64,000 nt of DNA from Candidatus Burkholderia humilis (GTDB taxonomy: Bacteria; Pseudomonadota; Gammaproteobacteria; Burkholderiales; Burkholderiaceae). Below are positions 47,493 through 56,646 of this stretch, one piece after another. Location of the stretch: positions 1-64,000 of the forward strand of contig LFMX01000007.1 in NCBI GenBank assembly GCA_001184405.1. Reading direction: 5' to 3'. A program made the position numbers and the translations under genes. The notes below the pieces were generated by a model, which made no database searches, was not told the DNA's origin, and saw only the letters and a list, made by a program, of their open reading frames with translations. Position 1 is the first letter of the stretch, and each line of letters starts with the position of its first letter.

Positions 47493-48240
47493 AAGGTAAC
47501 CACCTTTGTGCGGATTGACCGACTTCGACAACAAATCTGGCTACCTTCCCCTCGTAAGCCTGTCTGCAGCAGTCAAAGCGAGCACTCGCAAACCAACGTC
47601 TTAGTCCGCAAGCAGGCTGCTGACAGCGGTTTTCCGTTGTTCGTGCGATTCAAGTCGAGAAAACCCAAGCCGACCACGTGGGTTATCCACAAAAACAAAA
47701 CTGGATACCTTCGTCCAGAGATGCGCCGGAGCGTTGGTCAATATTCGCTCACAGCACAGCGTTAAGGGCCGCCGCATCCTCATCGATCTCGCATTCGTCG
47801 CTGGTGTTGAATCACCGCAGCAACAACAAACTTGGTTACCTTGGCCGAATTCGAAGGTGATGCACGGACGTGAACAGAACAATCTTGGTGACCTTAAACA
47901 ACAAATTCGGCGACCTTGACCAACAATGGCAGTTACCTTAGAAGGACTGGAAGCCCGAACACAAAACAATTTTGGTGACGTTGCCCTCCATCGAAGTTAC
48001 CTTGCGCAACAATTCCAGTGACCTTGTGTCACGTCTCGTCTACTTTCCTAACCTAACCCATTGAATTTATTGACGCATAGACGTCGGTAAGTAGGTATGT
48101 TTACAAGTGAACCTACAAACAAAACAACGAACGTTCCATTGGCAACTCACAAGGTAACCGATTTTTTTTACATATCTACCTTAATGATTCAATCTCATGC
48201 CACAGGAGCTGACTTTGGTATTTCACAATCTACAAAGAGT
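47493..48240. other. iteron-type replication origin
   Basis: At least nine copies of a motif like ACAA(A/C)nnTTGGTnACCTT are seen. Their ACCTT cores start at 47,543, 47,707, 47,838, 47,891, 47,913, 47,935, 47,978 (as ACGTT), 47,999 and 48,021. From 47,891 on, the spacing is 22, 22, 43, 21 and 22 bases, that is one helical-phase period of about 22. Two reversed copies (AAGGTAACC) flank the array at 47,494 and 48,151. A perfect DnaA box and an AT-rich stretch at about 48,055-48,240 complete the layout of a Rep_3 plasmid origin. ParA and RepA genes lie on either side. Confidence 0.88.
47683..47691 (+). promoter_or_regulatory. perfect DnaA box in the origin
   Basis: TTATCCACA matches the DnaA consensus exactly and lies between the first and second groups of iterons. 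Confidence 0.8.
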
Positions 48241-48273
48241 AGATGATGTGCCCGCGCGCATTTCGCGGGCCTT

Positions 48274-48456
48274 GTGCTGAACCAGCAGGCGTCCCGTATC
48301 GTGGTTTACTATCGAGTTTCGTCGGCCGCGCAGAGACCGGACCTTATTAATCAACAGCGCGTTCTTGAGGAATTCGTTGCGGCTCGAGGCTTAGCTAACA
48401 ACTTCTACAAAATAAAGTTAAAAGAGGCGCTGGATGCTGACTGCGCACAAGATTGA
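48274..48456 (+). pseudogene. IS607 TnpA serine recombinase fragment
   Basis: IVVYYRVSSAAQRPDLINQQ carries the catalytic Ser of the small serine recombinases and FVAARGLAN the following helix. The N-terminal MerR-type domain and everything after about residue 45 of the catalytic domain are missing; the frame is fused to the start of tnpB. Confidence 0.8.
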
Positions 48457-49620
48457 GCTTGCACCGACGGCCGACCAGGTCAACTACTTCCGCCGTACAT
48501 GCAAAACGGATCGCTTCACCTGGAACTGGGCACTCGCCGAATGGAATCGGCAATTTGACGCAGGTCTAAAACCGAGTGCATTGAAACTGAAGAAACAGTT
48601 CAACGCGGTGAAGTATGCCGAGTACCCTTGGCTCAAAGAGGTCCACCGTGATTCACATGCAGATGCCTTTTCGCGTCTCAGCAACGCGTGGACCAAGCTC
48701 TTCAATGACATCAAGAAAGGTAAAGAAGCGCACAGCCCCATGTTTAAGCGCAAAGGCCGGTACGTCGATTCATTCTATGTCGCTAACGACAAACTCACGC
48801 TCAATGAGCGTGACGTCAAGCTCCCGCTTGTCGGCAAAGTCAAGCTCAAAGAATCGCCACGATTCGTCGACAAGCTTCTTGGCGCGACAGTTATTCGCGA
48901 AGGGACTCGCTGGTTTCTAAGCGTGCAGTTCGACGCGTTGCTGTCAGTGCTTAAGTCGAAGGCAGAGCAGGAAGTCATTGGCGTCGACCTGAATGTAGCT
49001 GAGATCGTCTGCTCGGACGGGACACGCTATAAGACTCCGCGACCGCTCAAAGCAATGACACGCCGGATTAACATCCGTCACCGGCGTGTGGCGCACAAGG
49101 TCGAAGCAGTTAAAACTGCGGTGGGGCTTGGCGGCAAAGCGATTCCGAAGGGAACGCGGCTGCCGCAATCGAATAATCACCGGAAGGCATCGCAAATGCT
49201 CTCTCGCGCGCATTATCACGTCGGATGCATTCGCCGTGACTTCCTGCACAAGACTACGACTGACATCACACGCAAAACTCAAGCGGCGGTAGTCGAGAAT
49301 CTGTCGGTGGAAGGCATGACAGTATCTGCACATGGAACGGCTAAGAAGCCGGGCAAGCGTGTCAAGCAGAAGGCCGGCTGGCATCGGATTCTATGAAATC
49401 CGGCGCCAGCTCACGTACAAGCTCAAGCGGTTTGATCGCGAGATCCACGTCGCAGATCGATTTTTCCCGAGCAGTAAGCGGTGCAGTTGCTGCGGTAGCA
49501 TCAAAGAAGACCTGACGTTTTTAAGATTCGCAAGTGGCAGTGTGCAGGACGCAGCATGCTCCACGACCGTGACGACAACGCGGCGCTGAACCTTGGAACC
49601 TTGAGTTGTGGGCAACAGAT
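48434..49620 (+). pseudogene. tnpB: TnpB (OrfB) RNA-guided nuclease-type protein, frameshifted
   Basis: TnpB proteins are the RuvC-type ancestors of Cas12. ATG 48,434 opens 320 codons with the N-terminal helical domain and RuvC motif I (IGVDLN), RuvC II Glu (VVENLSVEGM). After a frame change near 49,393 come FYEIRRQLTYK and the zinc ribbon start CSCCG; after another near 49,522 come WQCAGRS and RuvC III HDRDDNAALNL. In the second half of the ribbon one Cys is replaced by Arg. The protein is no longer made whole. Confidence 0.88.
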
Positions 49621-49791
49621 TCAATACTACGCGATACTACGCGAGGCTTTCGAGAAAGTTACGCCTATCAGCACCGGCAGTCCGCCGGGATCACGAGTCG
49701 GAGCCTGTAAGGAACTCGGGGCAGGAAAGGTTCGTCTGCGAAGATGAGCCTCGGATCACAATTGTGCGCTTAAATTGAAACAGGAACGCGG

Positions 49792-51144
49792 ATGGAGACC
49801 ACTGCGGGAAATCAACTGGCCCTTGCATTATTCGACGACCTAGCCGCGCGAGGCGAATCAATTGAAAGCGCGCCGAAGGAGTTGGGTTTTCGCCGAAGCA
49901 ACGCTTTCGCGAAAATTGTCGACCTAGGTCTCGCCGCTCGTCGACTCGTCGACATCGCTTACTTTCTCGTGGCAGAAACCTCTGACGTTCGAGAACAGTA
50001 TCGCGTGGACTATGGTCTGCTCCGGTGGCTTATGTGCACCACGAGTCAGAATCGGCGCCACCTTGAGAAATTGGTTGAAGAGGCGCAGAAAGCCGGTATT
50101 GTGCTGAGCGAAGTGGATGTAAATGATTCAGAACGCCGACGGTGGGGACGCATTCCCCTAATGGGTTCCGCGTTCATAGTCAACGGTGAGTTCGTCTTTA
50201 AAGTTGATAAAGACCTTCAGGTCGCTATCAAAAAGCCCTCGGCGTCTCACTTTCTCAACCTGCGTTACGTTTTTGCCTCAATATACTCGAAGATATTATT
50301 CGACCGACTCACTCCGTATCTGGAGGACGGCATCACACCGTGGTTCGAACTGGACTTTCTCAGAGTCTGGATGGATTGTGCGAACAAGGAAACGTACGCT
50401 GAGTTCAAACACTTCAAGGCAAAAGTGCTCAATCGGGCGATATCCGATATCAAGGCGGTAACCGGGATGCACCTTGAGATGGACACGAAAAATATTCCTG
50501 GATCTAAACGTGTGGGCCAAGTGCGATTTGCATTGCAAGACCAGCAGCCACCCGACGCTCAGAAGACTGCTTTTCTTATTTTGAAATCGCTCTATGAGAC
50601 GCTGCAGCAGGAGTTCGGCCTGAATCAAACGGAGATCAACGAGATAATCACCAAACGAGACCAGTTCACTGACGAAAAGATAAACAAGGCAATCGAATAC
50701 ACTCGCTTCAAGGTACATGAAGGCAAGGTTACCCGCCGAGCCGCTGGCTATCTGATGAAGGCACTTCGAGAGGGTTGGGTGCTTGGAGAGCTAGACGTGC
50801 ATATCAAACAACAAGCCGACAGAAACGAGAGCAACCGGTTGACTGCGGGTCGCGAATCGGATATACGAGACAAGCATCTGCAAGCCGCTGCAAACGAACG
50901 CGCGAGAACTGAAATTGAACATGGCTGGGAGCACTTCAATCAGTTGCCTGAAGACGCGCAAAATGAGTTAGTCGAGGCATTCTGCACTTCACAAGCAGCC
51001 GATCTTGCTGCTCGACGGATCAAAGTGCAACGAAGCGAGCTGCCCGCACATCTGCTAGACGCGAATGTTCATGGTGCGTTCGGTTCGTTTGTTGCAAGCA
51101 GTGTAAAGCGCGCGGCAAGGGCAAACCGAGACAGTGGTGTGTGA
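49792..51144 (+). CDS. repA: Rep_3-family plasmid replication initiator
   Basis: The 450-residue protein has the two winged-helix domains of iteron-binding initiators: YGLLRWLMCTTSQNRRHLEKLVEEA near residue 85 and, after HFLNLRYVFASIYSKILFDRL and WFELDFLRVWMD, the second domain with FKHFKAKVLNRAISDIKAVTG. The C-terminal 200 residues are an extension rich in Arg/Gln/Glu found in large Burkholderia plasmid and chromid initiators. ATG 49,792 follows ACAGGAACGCGG. It is intact. Its iterons lie 1.8 kb upstream because an IS607-like element has come between. Confidence 0.9.
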   Translation: METTAGNQLALALFDDLAARGESIESAPKELGFRRSNAFAKIVDLGLAARRLVDIAYFLVAETSDVREQYRVDYGLLRWLMCTTSQNRRHLEKLVEEAQKAGIVLSEVDVNDSERRRWGRIPLMGSAFIVNGEFVFKVDKDLQVAIKKPSASHFLNLRYVFASIYSKILFDRLTPYLEDGITPWFELDFLRVWMDCANKETYAEFKHFKAKVLNRAISDIKAVTGMHLEMDTKNIPGSKRVGQVRFALQDQQPPDAQKTAFLILKSLYETLQQEFGLNQTEINEIITKRDQFTDEKINKAIEYTRFKVHEGKVTRRAAGYLMKALREGWVLGELDVHIKQQADRNESNRLTAGRESDIRDKHLQAAANERARTEIEHGWEHFNQLPEDAQNELVEAFCTSQAADLAARRIKVQRSELPAHLLDANVHGAFGSFVASSVKRAARANRDSGV

Positions 51145-51179
51145 AGCCTTCCGCGGTGTGACTTCGTAGTGCAGCAAGA

Positions 51180-51305
51180 CTGAATCCTGTCTGCACGGCC
51201 AGATCGAGTACAAAGCTGCGATGCGCGGCGGCCGCGTAGTAGTAGCGTACCGTTGGTTTCCAAGCAGCAAGACCTGTTCGGCATGCGGTGCGATGGCCGA
51301 TGATA
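51180..51305 (+). pseudogene. IS200/IS605-group TnpB C-terminal scrap
   Basis: The reading QIEYKAAMRGGRVVVAYRW then FPSSKTCSACGAM is the strand and first zinc-ribbon CxxC of a TnpB protein. It is a different copy from the tnpB at 48.4 kb. Nothing else of the element is seen. Confidence 0.75.
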
Positions 51306-51432
51306 TGCCAGCAGATGAAGAAGCGCTATCGACCAGTTGATCCGCCAGCAGCGCGAAGCCGCGGCGGCGGAAGCGGCCGCGCGCGCGAGCTCCGATGCGG
51401 CTGCCGCTCAGAAGCTGCCGCTCAAGCCGATG

Positions 51433-51639
51433 CTCAGTATTGCCTTCTGCTGACTGGAAAGCATCAGCACTCCGATTGGAAAGTCTTTCCTCGCTCAATG
51501 GCTGGCCTACGTGCGCCCCTGTCAACGCTTCGGTGACACCCTCGCGAGTGCCACCGCATGACTCGGGGTCGATGTGAATCGCTAGTTCTTCATCGTAAAG
51601 AACTTTCACCTTCTATCTCCTGACGGTCTCCCGTCGCAC
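51433..51639 (-). mobile_element. group II intron 5' fragment
   Basis: On the minus strand the fragment begins GTGCGAC at 51,639 and matches the 4.7-kb remnant for about 110 bases. It then continues into further domain I sequence (encoding ALTGAHVGQPLSEERL, a phrase often seen in these introns) to about 51,433. The rest of the intron, including the reverse transcriptase, is absent. Upstream on the same strand is GGATTTGACTGG. Confidence 0.75.
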
Positions 51640-51784
51640 CCAGTCAAATCCTTTAAGCGGTGACACCCTCGCGAGTGCCACCGCATGACTCGGGGTCGAT
51701 GTGAATCGCTAGTTCTTCATCGTAAAGAACTTTCACCTTCTATCTCCTGACGGTCTCCCGTCGCACCCAGTCAAATCCTTTAAG
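51531..51784. repeat. 127-bp tandem duplication of the intron/exon junction
   Basis: The 127 bases from CGGTGACACC at 51,531 recur from 51,658. Each copy holds the first 100 or so bases of the intron plus about 18 bases of its 5' exon (the symporter gene). The two copies look identical by eye, so the duplication is recent. Confidence 0.85.
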
Positions 51785-52219
51785 CGCGGCGACGAGGCCG
51801 GTGAACTGGAGCTGGCCCCACGGCAGCAGAAAGATCAGCGCCGTGACCGCGACGATCAATTCCAGCGCGCGGCTGCCGAAATGTCCCTTGAAGAGATCGG
51901 GCAGCGTGATGGCGTTATGACGCTTGCCCGCTTCCCATATCTTCGGCCCCACGAAATAGCCGATGGGATACGCCAGCAGGATATAGCCGAGAAACCACAC
52001 GCCGTAAGTCGGCCCTTTCGCATAGATGCCGCCGGGAAAGCCGACCATCGTGCCGATGCTGTAGATCTCGCCCGCCGCGAGAAAGAACACGAGCCACGCG
52101 CCGAACTGACGTGACGCGACGAAGAAGTCATGCACGCTTTGCGAGCCGCGTCCCTTGCCCGCGCGAATCGCGAGCCACAGCGACAACAGGATAAAGCCCA
52201 GAAATACCGTGGAAGCCAT
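51767..52219 (-). pseudogene. sodium:solute symporter (SSS family), truncated by a group II intron
   Basis: SSS proteins import organic solutes with Na+. ATG 52,219 follows AGGAGAAAGGCGAC. The first 150 residues are clean: four or five membrane segments, VHDFFVASRQFGAWLVFFLAAGEIYS and MVGFPGGIYAKGPTYGVWF. The gene stops being coding at ALKGFDW, exactly where the intron start GTGCGAC follows on the same strand. About two thirds of the transporter is missing. Confidence 0.9.
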
Positions 52220-52233
52220 GTCGCCTTTCTCCT

Positions 52234-52443
52234 TTATGCGCTGCGTGTTTCGCGCTGGCTGGCGGGTTTATCGAAGAAAACCCAGCAGAGTTGCAGACAC
52301 ACGGACGTCAGCACGAACCAGCCGAAAATCCATGCATAGATAAAGGGAATGCCGAGCACGTAAATATCGTTCGAGGCAACCCACGGCAACATGCCGATGA
52401 CGCGGATGAACGGCAATACCAGTCCGATTAGAACCTTGAGCAT
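52234..52443 (-). CDS. DUF3311-type small membrane partner of the symporter
   Basis: ATG 52,443 follows GGAGTGGACC. The 69-residue protein has two membrane segments (VLIGLVLPFIRVIGMLPWVA and IPFIYAWIFGWFVLTSVCL) and a charged tail. It is the small subunit commonly found just before SSS symporters in Proteobacteria; its stop lies 15 bases before the symporter start. It is intact, but its partner is not. Confidence 0.82.
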   Translation of the reverse strand: MLKVLIGLVLPFIRVIGMLPWVASNDIYVLGIPFIYAWIFGWFVLTSVCLQLCWVFFDKPASQRETRSA

Positions 52444-52634
52444 GGTCCACTCCGTATGATCAATGGGCTTCGATTCAGTATGACCGGACAAAAATTGTGT
52501 GCCGTAGTGCCAGAGCGGGGCAATCGCTAGAGCCAGATGCGGGCATCGTCCTGGCACTAACGATGAGTTTCTCCTGGCTCTAAGCGATGCACGGCGTAAA
52601 GCGCACTATGGGGACACTTTCCAAGGAGCTTCCG

Positions 52635-54055
52635 GTGGCTACTCTCGATTTCGATGCGTCGGCCTTTCATGGCCCGTGCGCCCCGTACGATCCGCTCGTC
52701 TCACCCATCGGACATCAGGCGATGGACTATGCGCCGACTTACTGGGTGGCAACGGCAGGCGAGCCGCCCGCGGACGACGGCCCCTTACCCGGCGACGCCG
52801 ATACCGACGTGCTGATCGTCGGCTCGGGTTTTACCGGTCTGTCCACCGCGCTTTTTCTGGCGCGTGAGCATGGCATCCGCGCAATGGTCGTCGATGCGAA
52901 CCGCACCGGGTGGGATTGCACGAGCCGCAATGGCGGGCAGGGACAGAACGAGAGCGGGCGGCTGTATCGTTCGCAATGGATCGAGCGCTGGGGCAAAGAG
53001 ACGGCGCTCAAACTCGACGCCGAACTGCGCGAAAGTTTCGACACGTTCAAGCGTTTGACCAGCGAATTCGCGTGCGATCCGCAACCGGGCGGGCATCTGT
53101 ATATCGCACACCGCCAGCGCAAGATGGATTTTCTCGCCAACGAATGCAAGGTGATGCGCGATGTCTTCGGCTACGACACGCGCATGCTGAGCGCGCAGGA
53201 AGTTGCGCAGTCGTATGTCGGCGATCGCGAAAGCTGCGGTGTGTTGCTGGAGCCGGACGGCATCGGCGTGCATCCGCTCAAGCTCGCGTTCGGCTATATG
53301 CGCATGGCGCGCTCGCTCGGCGTGAGGGTGCATCCGGGTACGCCGGTGCTCAACGTCGAAACGGTGCGCGGCGTCCATCATGTACGCACGCCGCGCGGCA
53401 CCATTCGCGCGAAGGCGGTCGCGTTCGCGACGGGCGGCTATACGCGCAACGACATGCATCGCGCGCTCGACGCGAAGATCATGCCGATTCTGTCGAACTC
53501 GCTCGTCACGCGTCCGCTGACGCCGGAAGAACTCGCGTCGACGGGCTTCAAGACGCGCGTGGTCATCACCGATACGCGCACGCTGCGCTTCTACTATCGC
53601 CTGCTGCCGGTAACCGTTTGCAGATCGGCAGCCGCAGCGCCATCACCGGCGCGGATGCGGCCAATCCGCGGCATATGGATGTGCTCATCGAAGGGCTGCA
53701 TCGCAAGTTTCCAACGCTCAAGGGCATACGTATCGATTATTCGTGGTGGGGCTGGGTCGATGTCAGTCACGACATGATGCCGCGTGTCGTGCAACCCGAT
53801 CCGCGGCAAAGCGTGTTTTATGCGGTCGGTTACGGCGGCAACGGCGTGTCGTTTTCCGCGCATGCGGGGCGGCGCTTGGCCGAGCGCATCGCGGGAAAGT
53901 GGCAAACGAGCCGCGACGAACTGCCGATCTATGCATCGTCGCTCGAATATCCGAACGTCATGGGCATGGTGCGATGGAAAGGCTTCGCGCCGTTTCGCCG
54001 CGTCGGCCAACGCTTTCTGTATTACAAGTATCTGGCGCAGGACGAGAAGCGCTAA
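52635..54055 (+). pseudogene. FAD-dependent oxidoreductase (DAO/PuuB-like), frameshifted
   Basis: These flavoenzymes oxidise amines or amino acids. GTG 52,635 follows AAGGAG; an ATG at 52,608 is in frame. The FAD-binding VLIVGSGFTGLSTALFLA and TSRNGGQGQ blocks are clear, and GGYTRND lies near residue 280. The frame changes near 53,612 (FYYRLLP), after which SAITGADAAN, YSWWGWVDVSHDMMPRV and VGYGGNGVSFSAHAG carry the FAD-closing C-terminus to 54,055. Divergent from the symporter pair, it probably served the same amine or amino-acid pathway. Confidence 0.88.
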
Positions 54056-54087
54056 ACGCTTTATCAACGCACTTGAAATTTCTATCT

Positions 54088-54477
54088 ATGAACACTCAAT
54101 CCGATCAGCATTACCTTGAACTGTTGAAGACGTTCAACGACGCGTGGAATCGACACGACATCGACGCGCTGATGAACTGCATGGCCAACGATTGCGTGTT
54201 TCACGGCGTGGCCGGGCCGGATGTGCTGGGCCGCACTTTCAGCGGCCGCGACGAAGTGCGCAAGGGCTTCGCGCTTGCGTGGGAAACGTGTCCCGATGCA
54301 TCGTGGAAAGAAGGCGAGCATTTCGTGAGCGGCGAGCGCGGCGTATCGGAATCGACGTTTCGCGGCACCAAGGCGGACGGTTCGCGCATCGAGGCGCGCA
54401 TGGTCGATATCTTCACGTTCAGTGACGGCAAGATCGCGGTGAAGAACGCCTTCCGAAAGGACCGGCCCGCGCTGTAA
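54088..54477 (+). CDS. SnoaL-like/NTF2-fold protein
   Basis: The 129-residue protein reads YLELLKTFNDAWNRHDIDALMNCMANDCVFHG, then GRDEVRKGFALAW, and DIFTFSDGKIAVKNAFRKDRP, a SnoaL-like polyketide-cyclase or steroid-isomerase fold often found beside amine oxidases in Burkholderia. Its precise role is unknown. ATG 54,088 is 33 bases after the oxidoreductase stop. It is intact. Confidence 0.8.
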   Translation: MNTQSDQHYLELLKTFNDAWNRHDIDALMNCMANDCVFHGVAGPDVLGRTFSGRDEVRKGFALAWETCPDASWKEGEHFVSGERGVSESTFRGTKADGSRIEARMVDIFTFSDGKIAVKNAFRKDRPAL

Positions 54478-54531
54478 AGAGCACAACGCGTAATCGCGTA
54501 AGAGCACGATAAAAGCAGATCAGGAGACGAT

Positions 54532-55760
54532 ATGCATTCGAGCACGGAACAAGGCGATCTCAAGTGTGGCGCTCAAGCAGCGCCACATGACGATGATCGC
54601 GCTGGGCGGCATCATCGGCGCCGGACTTTTCGTCGGCAGCGGCGTGGTGATTCAGCAGGCCGAATCCGCCGCGATACTCTCGTTTCTCATTACGGGCGGG
54701 CTGGTGGTCCTCGTCATGCGCATGCTCGGCGAAATGGCTTGCGCTATGCCCACGGTCGGATCGTTCTATGAATACGCGCGGCTCGCGTTCAAGACGCAGC
54801 GCGGGCTGGGCCGCCTCGCCGGATTTCTCACGGGCTGGATGTACTGGTATTTCTGGGTCATCGTGATTGCGCTCGAAGCGGTCGCGGGCGCAAAACTCGT
54901 GCAGTTCTGGATACCGGATGTGCCCGCGTGGATCATCAGTCTCGTGCTGCTGGTCGTGCTCACACTGACCAATCTGATTTCCGTCGCGAGTTACGGTGAG
55001 TTCGAGTTCTGGTTCTCGTCGATCAAGGTCGGCGCGATCATCGTGTTCCTGTTTCTTGGCGGACTCTATGTGTGCGGTCTCTGGTCCAAATCGATGCATA
55101 CGACAAATATCGCCACAACCTTCCTCGGACACGGCGGCTTTATGCCGAAGTGCATCGGACCGGTGATGACGGGCGCGGTGGCGGCGACGGGCTTTTACTT
55201 CGGCGCGGAGATCGTGACCATCGCGGCGGCGGAAGCGAAGGAACCGGCGAAGGCCGTCGCCAAGGCGACCAATTCGGTCATCACGCGCGTGCTGGTGTTT
55301 TACGTCGGCTCGGTTACGCTGGTCGTGGCGCTCGTGCCGTGGAATTCGCATCAGATGGCCACGCCCTATGTCAGCGCGCTCGAAGTAATGGGCATGCCCG
55401 CCGCCGCCAATGTGATGAACGCGATTGTGCTGACCGCCGTGCTCTCCGCGCTCAACTCGGGTCTGTATGCGGCCTCGCGCATGCTGTTCGCACTCACACG
55501 CCACGGCGATGCGGCGCTCGGCCTCGCCAAGGTCAACAAGCGCGGCGTGCCCGTGCGCGCGATTCTCCTCGGCACCGTGTTCGGCTATGTGTCGGTGGTG
55601 ATGTCGTATGTATCGCCGGATACGGTGTTCGCGTTTCTCGTCAATTCGTACGGCACGGTGGCGATCTTCGTGTACCTGCTGATCGCGCTGTCGCAACTTC
55701 GTTTGCGCAGCCGAATAACCAGTTTCGAAGCGGACGATCTGCGCGTACGTATGTGGAGAT
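54532..55760 (+). pseudogene. APC-family amino acid (GABA-type) permease, frameshifted and 3' truncated
   Basis: ATG 54,532 lies after CAGGAGACGAT. A frame change near 54,565 separates the first 11 codons from LKQRHMTMIALGGIIGAGLFVGSG, the APC signature. Some ten membrane segments follow, with FYFGAEIVTIAAAEAKEPAKAV and NKRGVPVRAIL. After ADDLRVRMW the sequence passes at about 55,760 into the 3' end of the opposing IclR gene. The last two membrane segments are deleted. Confidence 0.88.
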
Positions 55761-55764
55761 TTGA

Positions 55765-56443
55765 GCGCCACGCGTCCCACCGGCGCCTGGATCGCGATTG
55801 CGGCGCACGCGCGATTGCGATCCAGCATCACCGGCACGGCAATCGCCACGAGCCCTTGCAAATGCTCCTGATTATTCACCGCAAGCATGCGGCGGCGCGT
55901 CAGCGCGAGCTCGCGCCGCAAAGCATCGCGATCGGTGATGGTGCGTTCTGAATAGGCCCGAAGCGGCATGCGTTCGCGTCGTTCCTTCAGTAAAAAAAAG
56001 CTCAGCAGCAGCTTGCCGCTCGCGGAGCAATGCAAGGGCACATGCGAACCCGGTTGCAGATGCATGCGCAACGGCCAGCCGGTTTCCACGCGATCGACAT
56101 AGACCACGTCGTTGCCCGCGAGCATCGTCAGATTGCAGGTTTCGCCGACGCGCGTGACGAGTTGTTCCAGCAGCGCATGACGCGCCGCAGCCGGACCCGC
56201 ATGCATCAGCACATTGATGGCGAACATGCGCACACGCGCCGAGCATTCGTACAGTTTGTCGCTCGCGCCGCGCGTGACGAGCCATGCATCCATCAGTTGC
56301 ACGAGGATGCGATGCACCGTTTGCTTCGGCAAGCCGAGCGCATCGACAAGCTCGGTCATCGATAACGGGCGATTCGCTTCAGCGAGTGTTTCGAGCACGC
56401 GAAACGCGCGCACCGCAGCAGCATTCGATTGATTCGACGTCAC
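55765..56443 (-). pseudogene. IclR-family regulator, 3' truncated
   Basis: ATG 56,443 gives AAAVRAFRVLETLAEANRPLS, the winged helix VDALGLPKQTVHRILVQLMDA and the effector domain (GNDVVYVDRVETGWPLRMH, HCSASGKLLLS, NNQEHLQGLVAIAVPVMLD, ACAAIAIQAPVGRV). Only the last helix is missing, cut by the deletion that fused it tail to tail with the permease gene. It is divergent from sauS and may have regulated the sulfoacetate genes. Confidence 0.87.
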
Positions 56444-56646
56444 GTGTTCTGTCTCCCTCGTTTTACTTTGCTTTCATTGTGCGTCGAAAAAAGCGCTTTT
56501 CGGGACTCGGGTTAGTCCCGAAAAACACGCTTTCCGATGCTGCTGATTTCGCAGCATTCGTAAATCCACAAAACGGGACCGCGCGATGAACCCGGCTGAC
56601 TAGATTGGATAGCACGTTCAATCTTTCAACAGTCGAGGCTCATCGC

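Larger units (their letters stand above)
48274..49747 (+). mobile_element. IS607-like element remnant
   Basis: The element begins with a fragment of its serine recombinase and continues into tnpB. It separates the iteron array from repA. The tail from about 49,600 to 49,747 after the tnpB core corresponds to where TnpB-linked guide (omega) RNAs are made in relatives. The exact element ends cannot be set because IS607 elements have no inverted repeats. Confidence 0.75.

Noticed and set aside
47528-48030. CRISPR-like repeats near tnpB
   Set aside because: The repeats are imperfect, about 22 bp apart with no spacers, next to repA and parA, and contain a DnaA box: an iteron origin.
51531-51784. 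CRISPR array
   Set aside because: Only two 127-bp copies, directly abutting, made of intron and exon sequence; no spacers and no cas genes.
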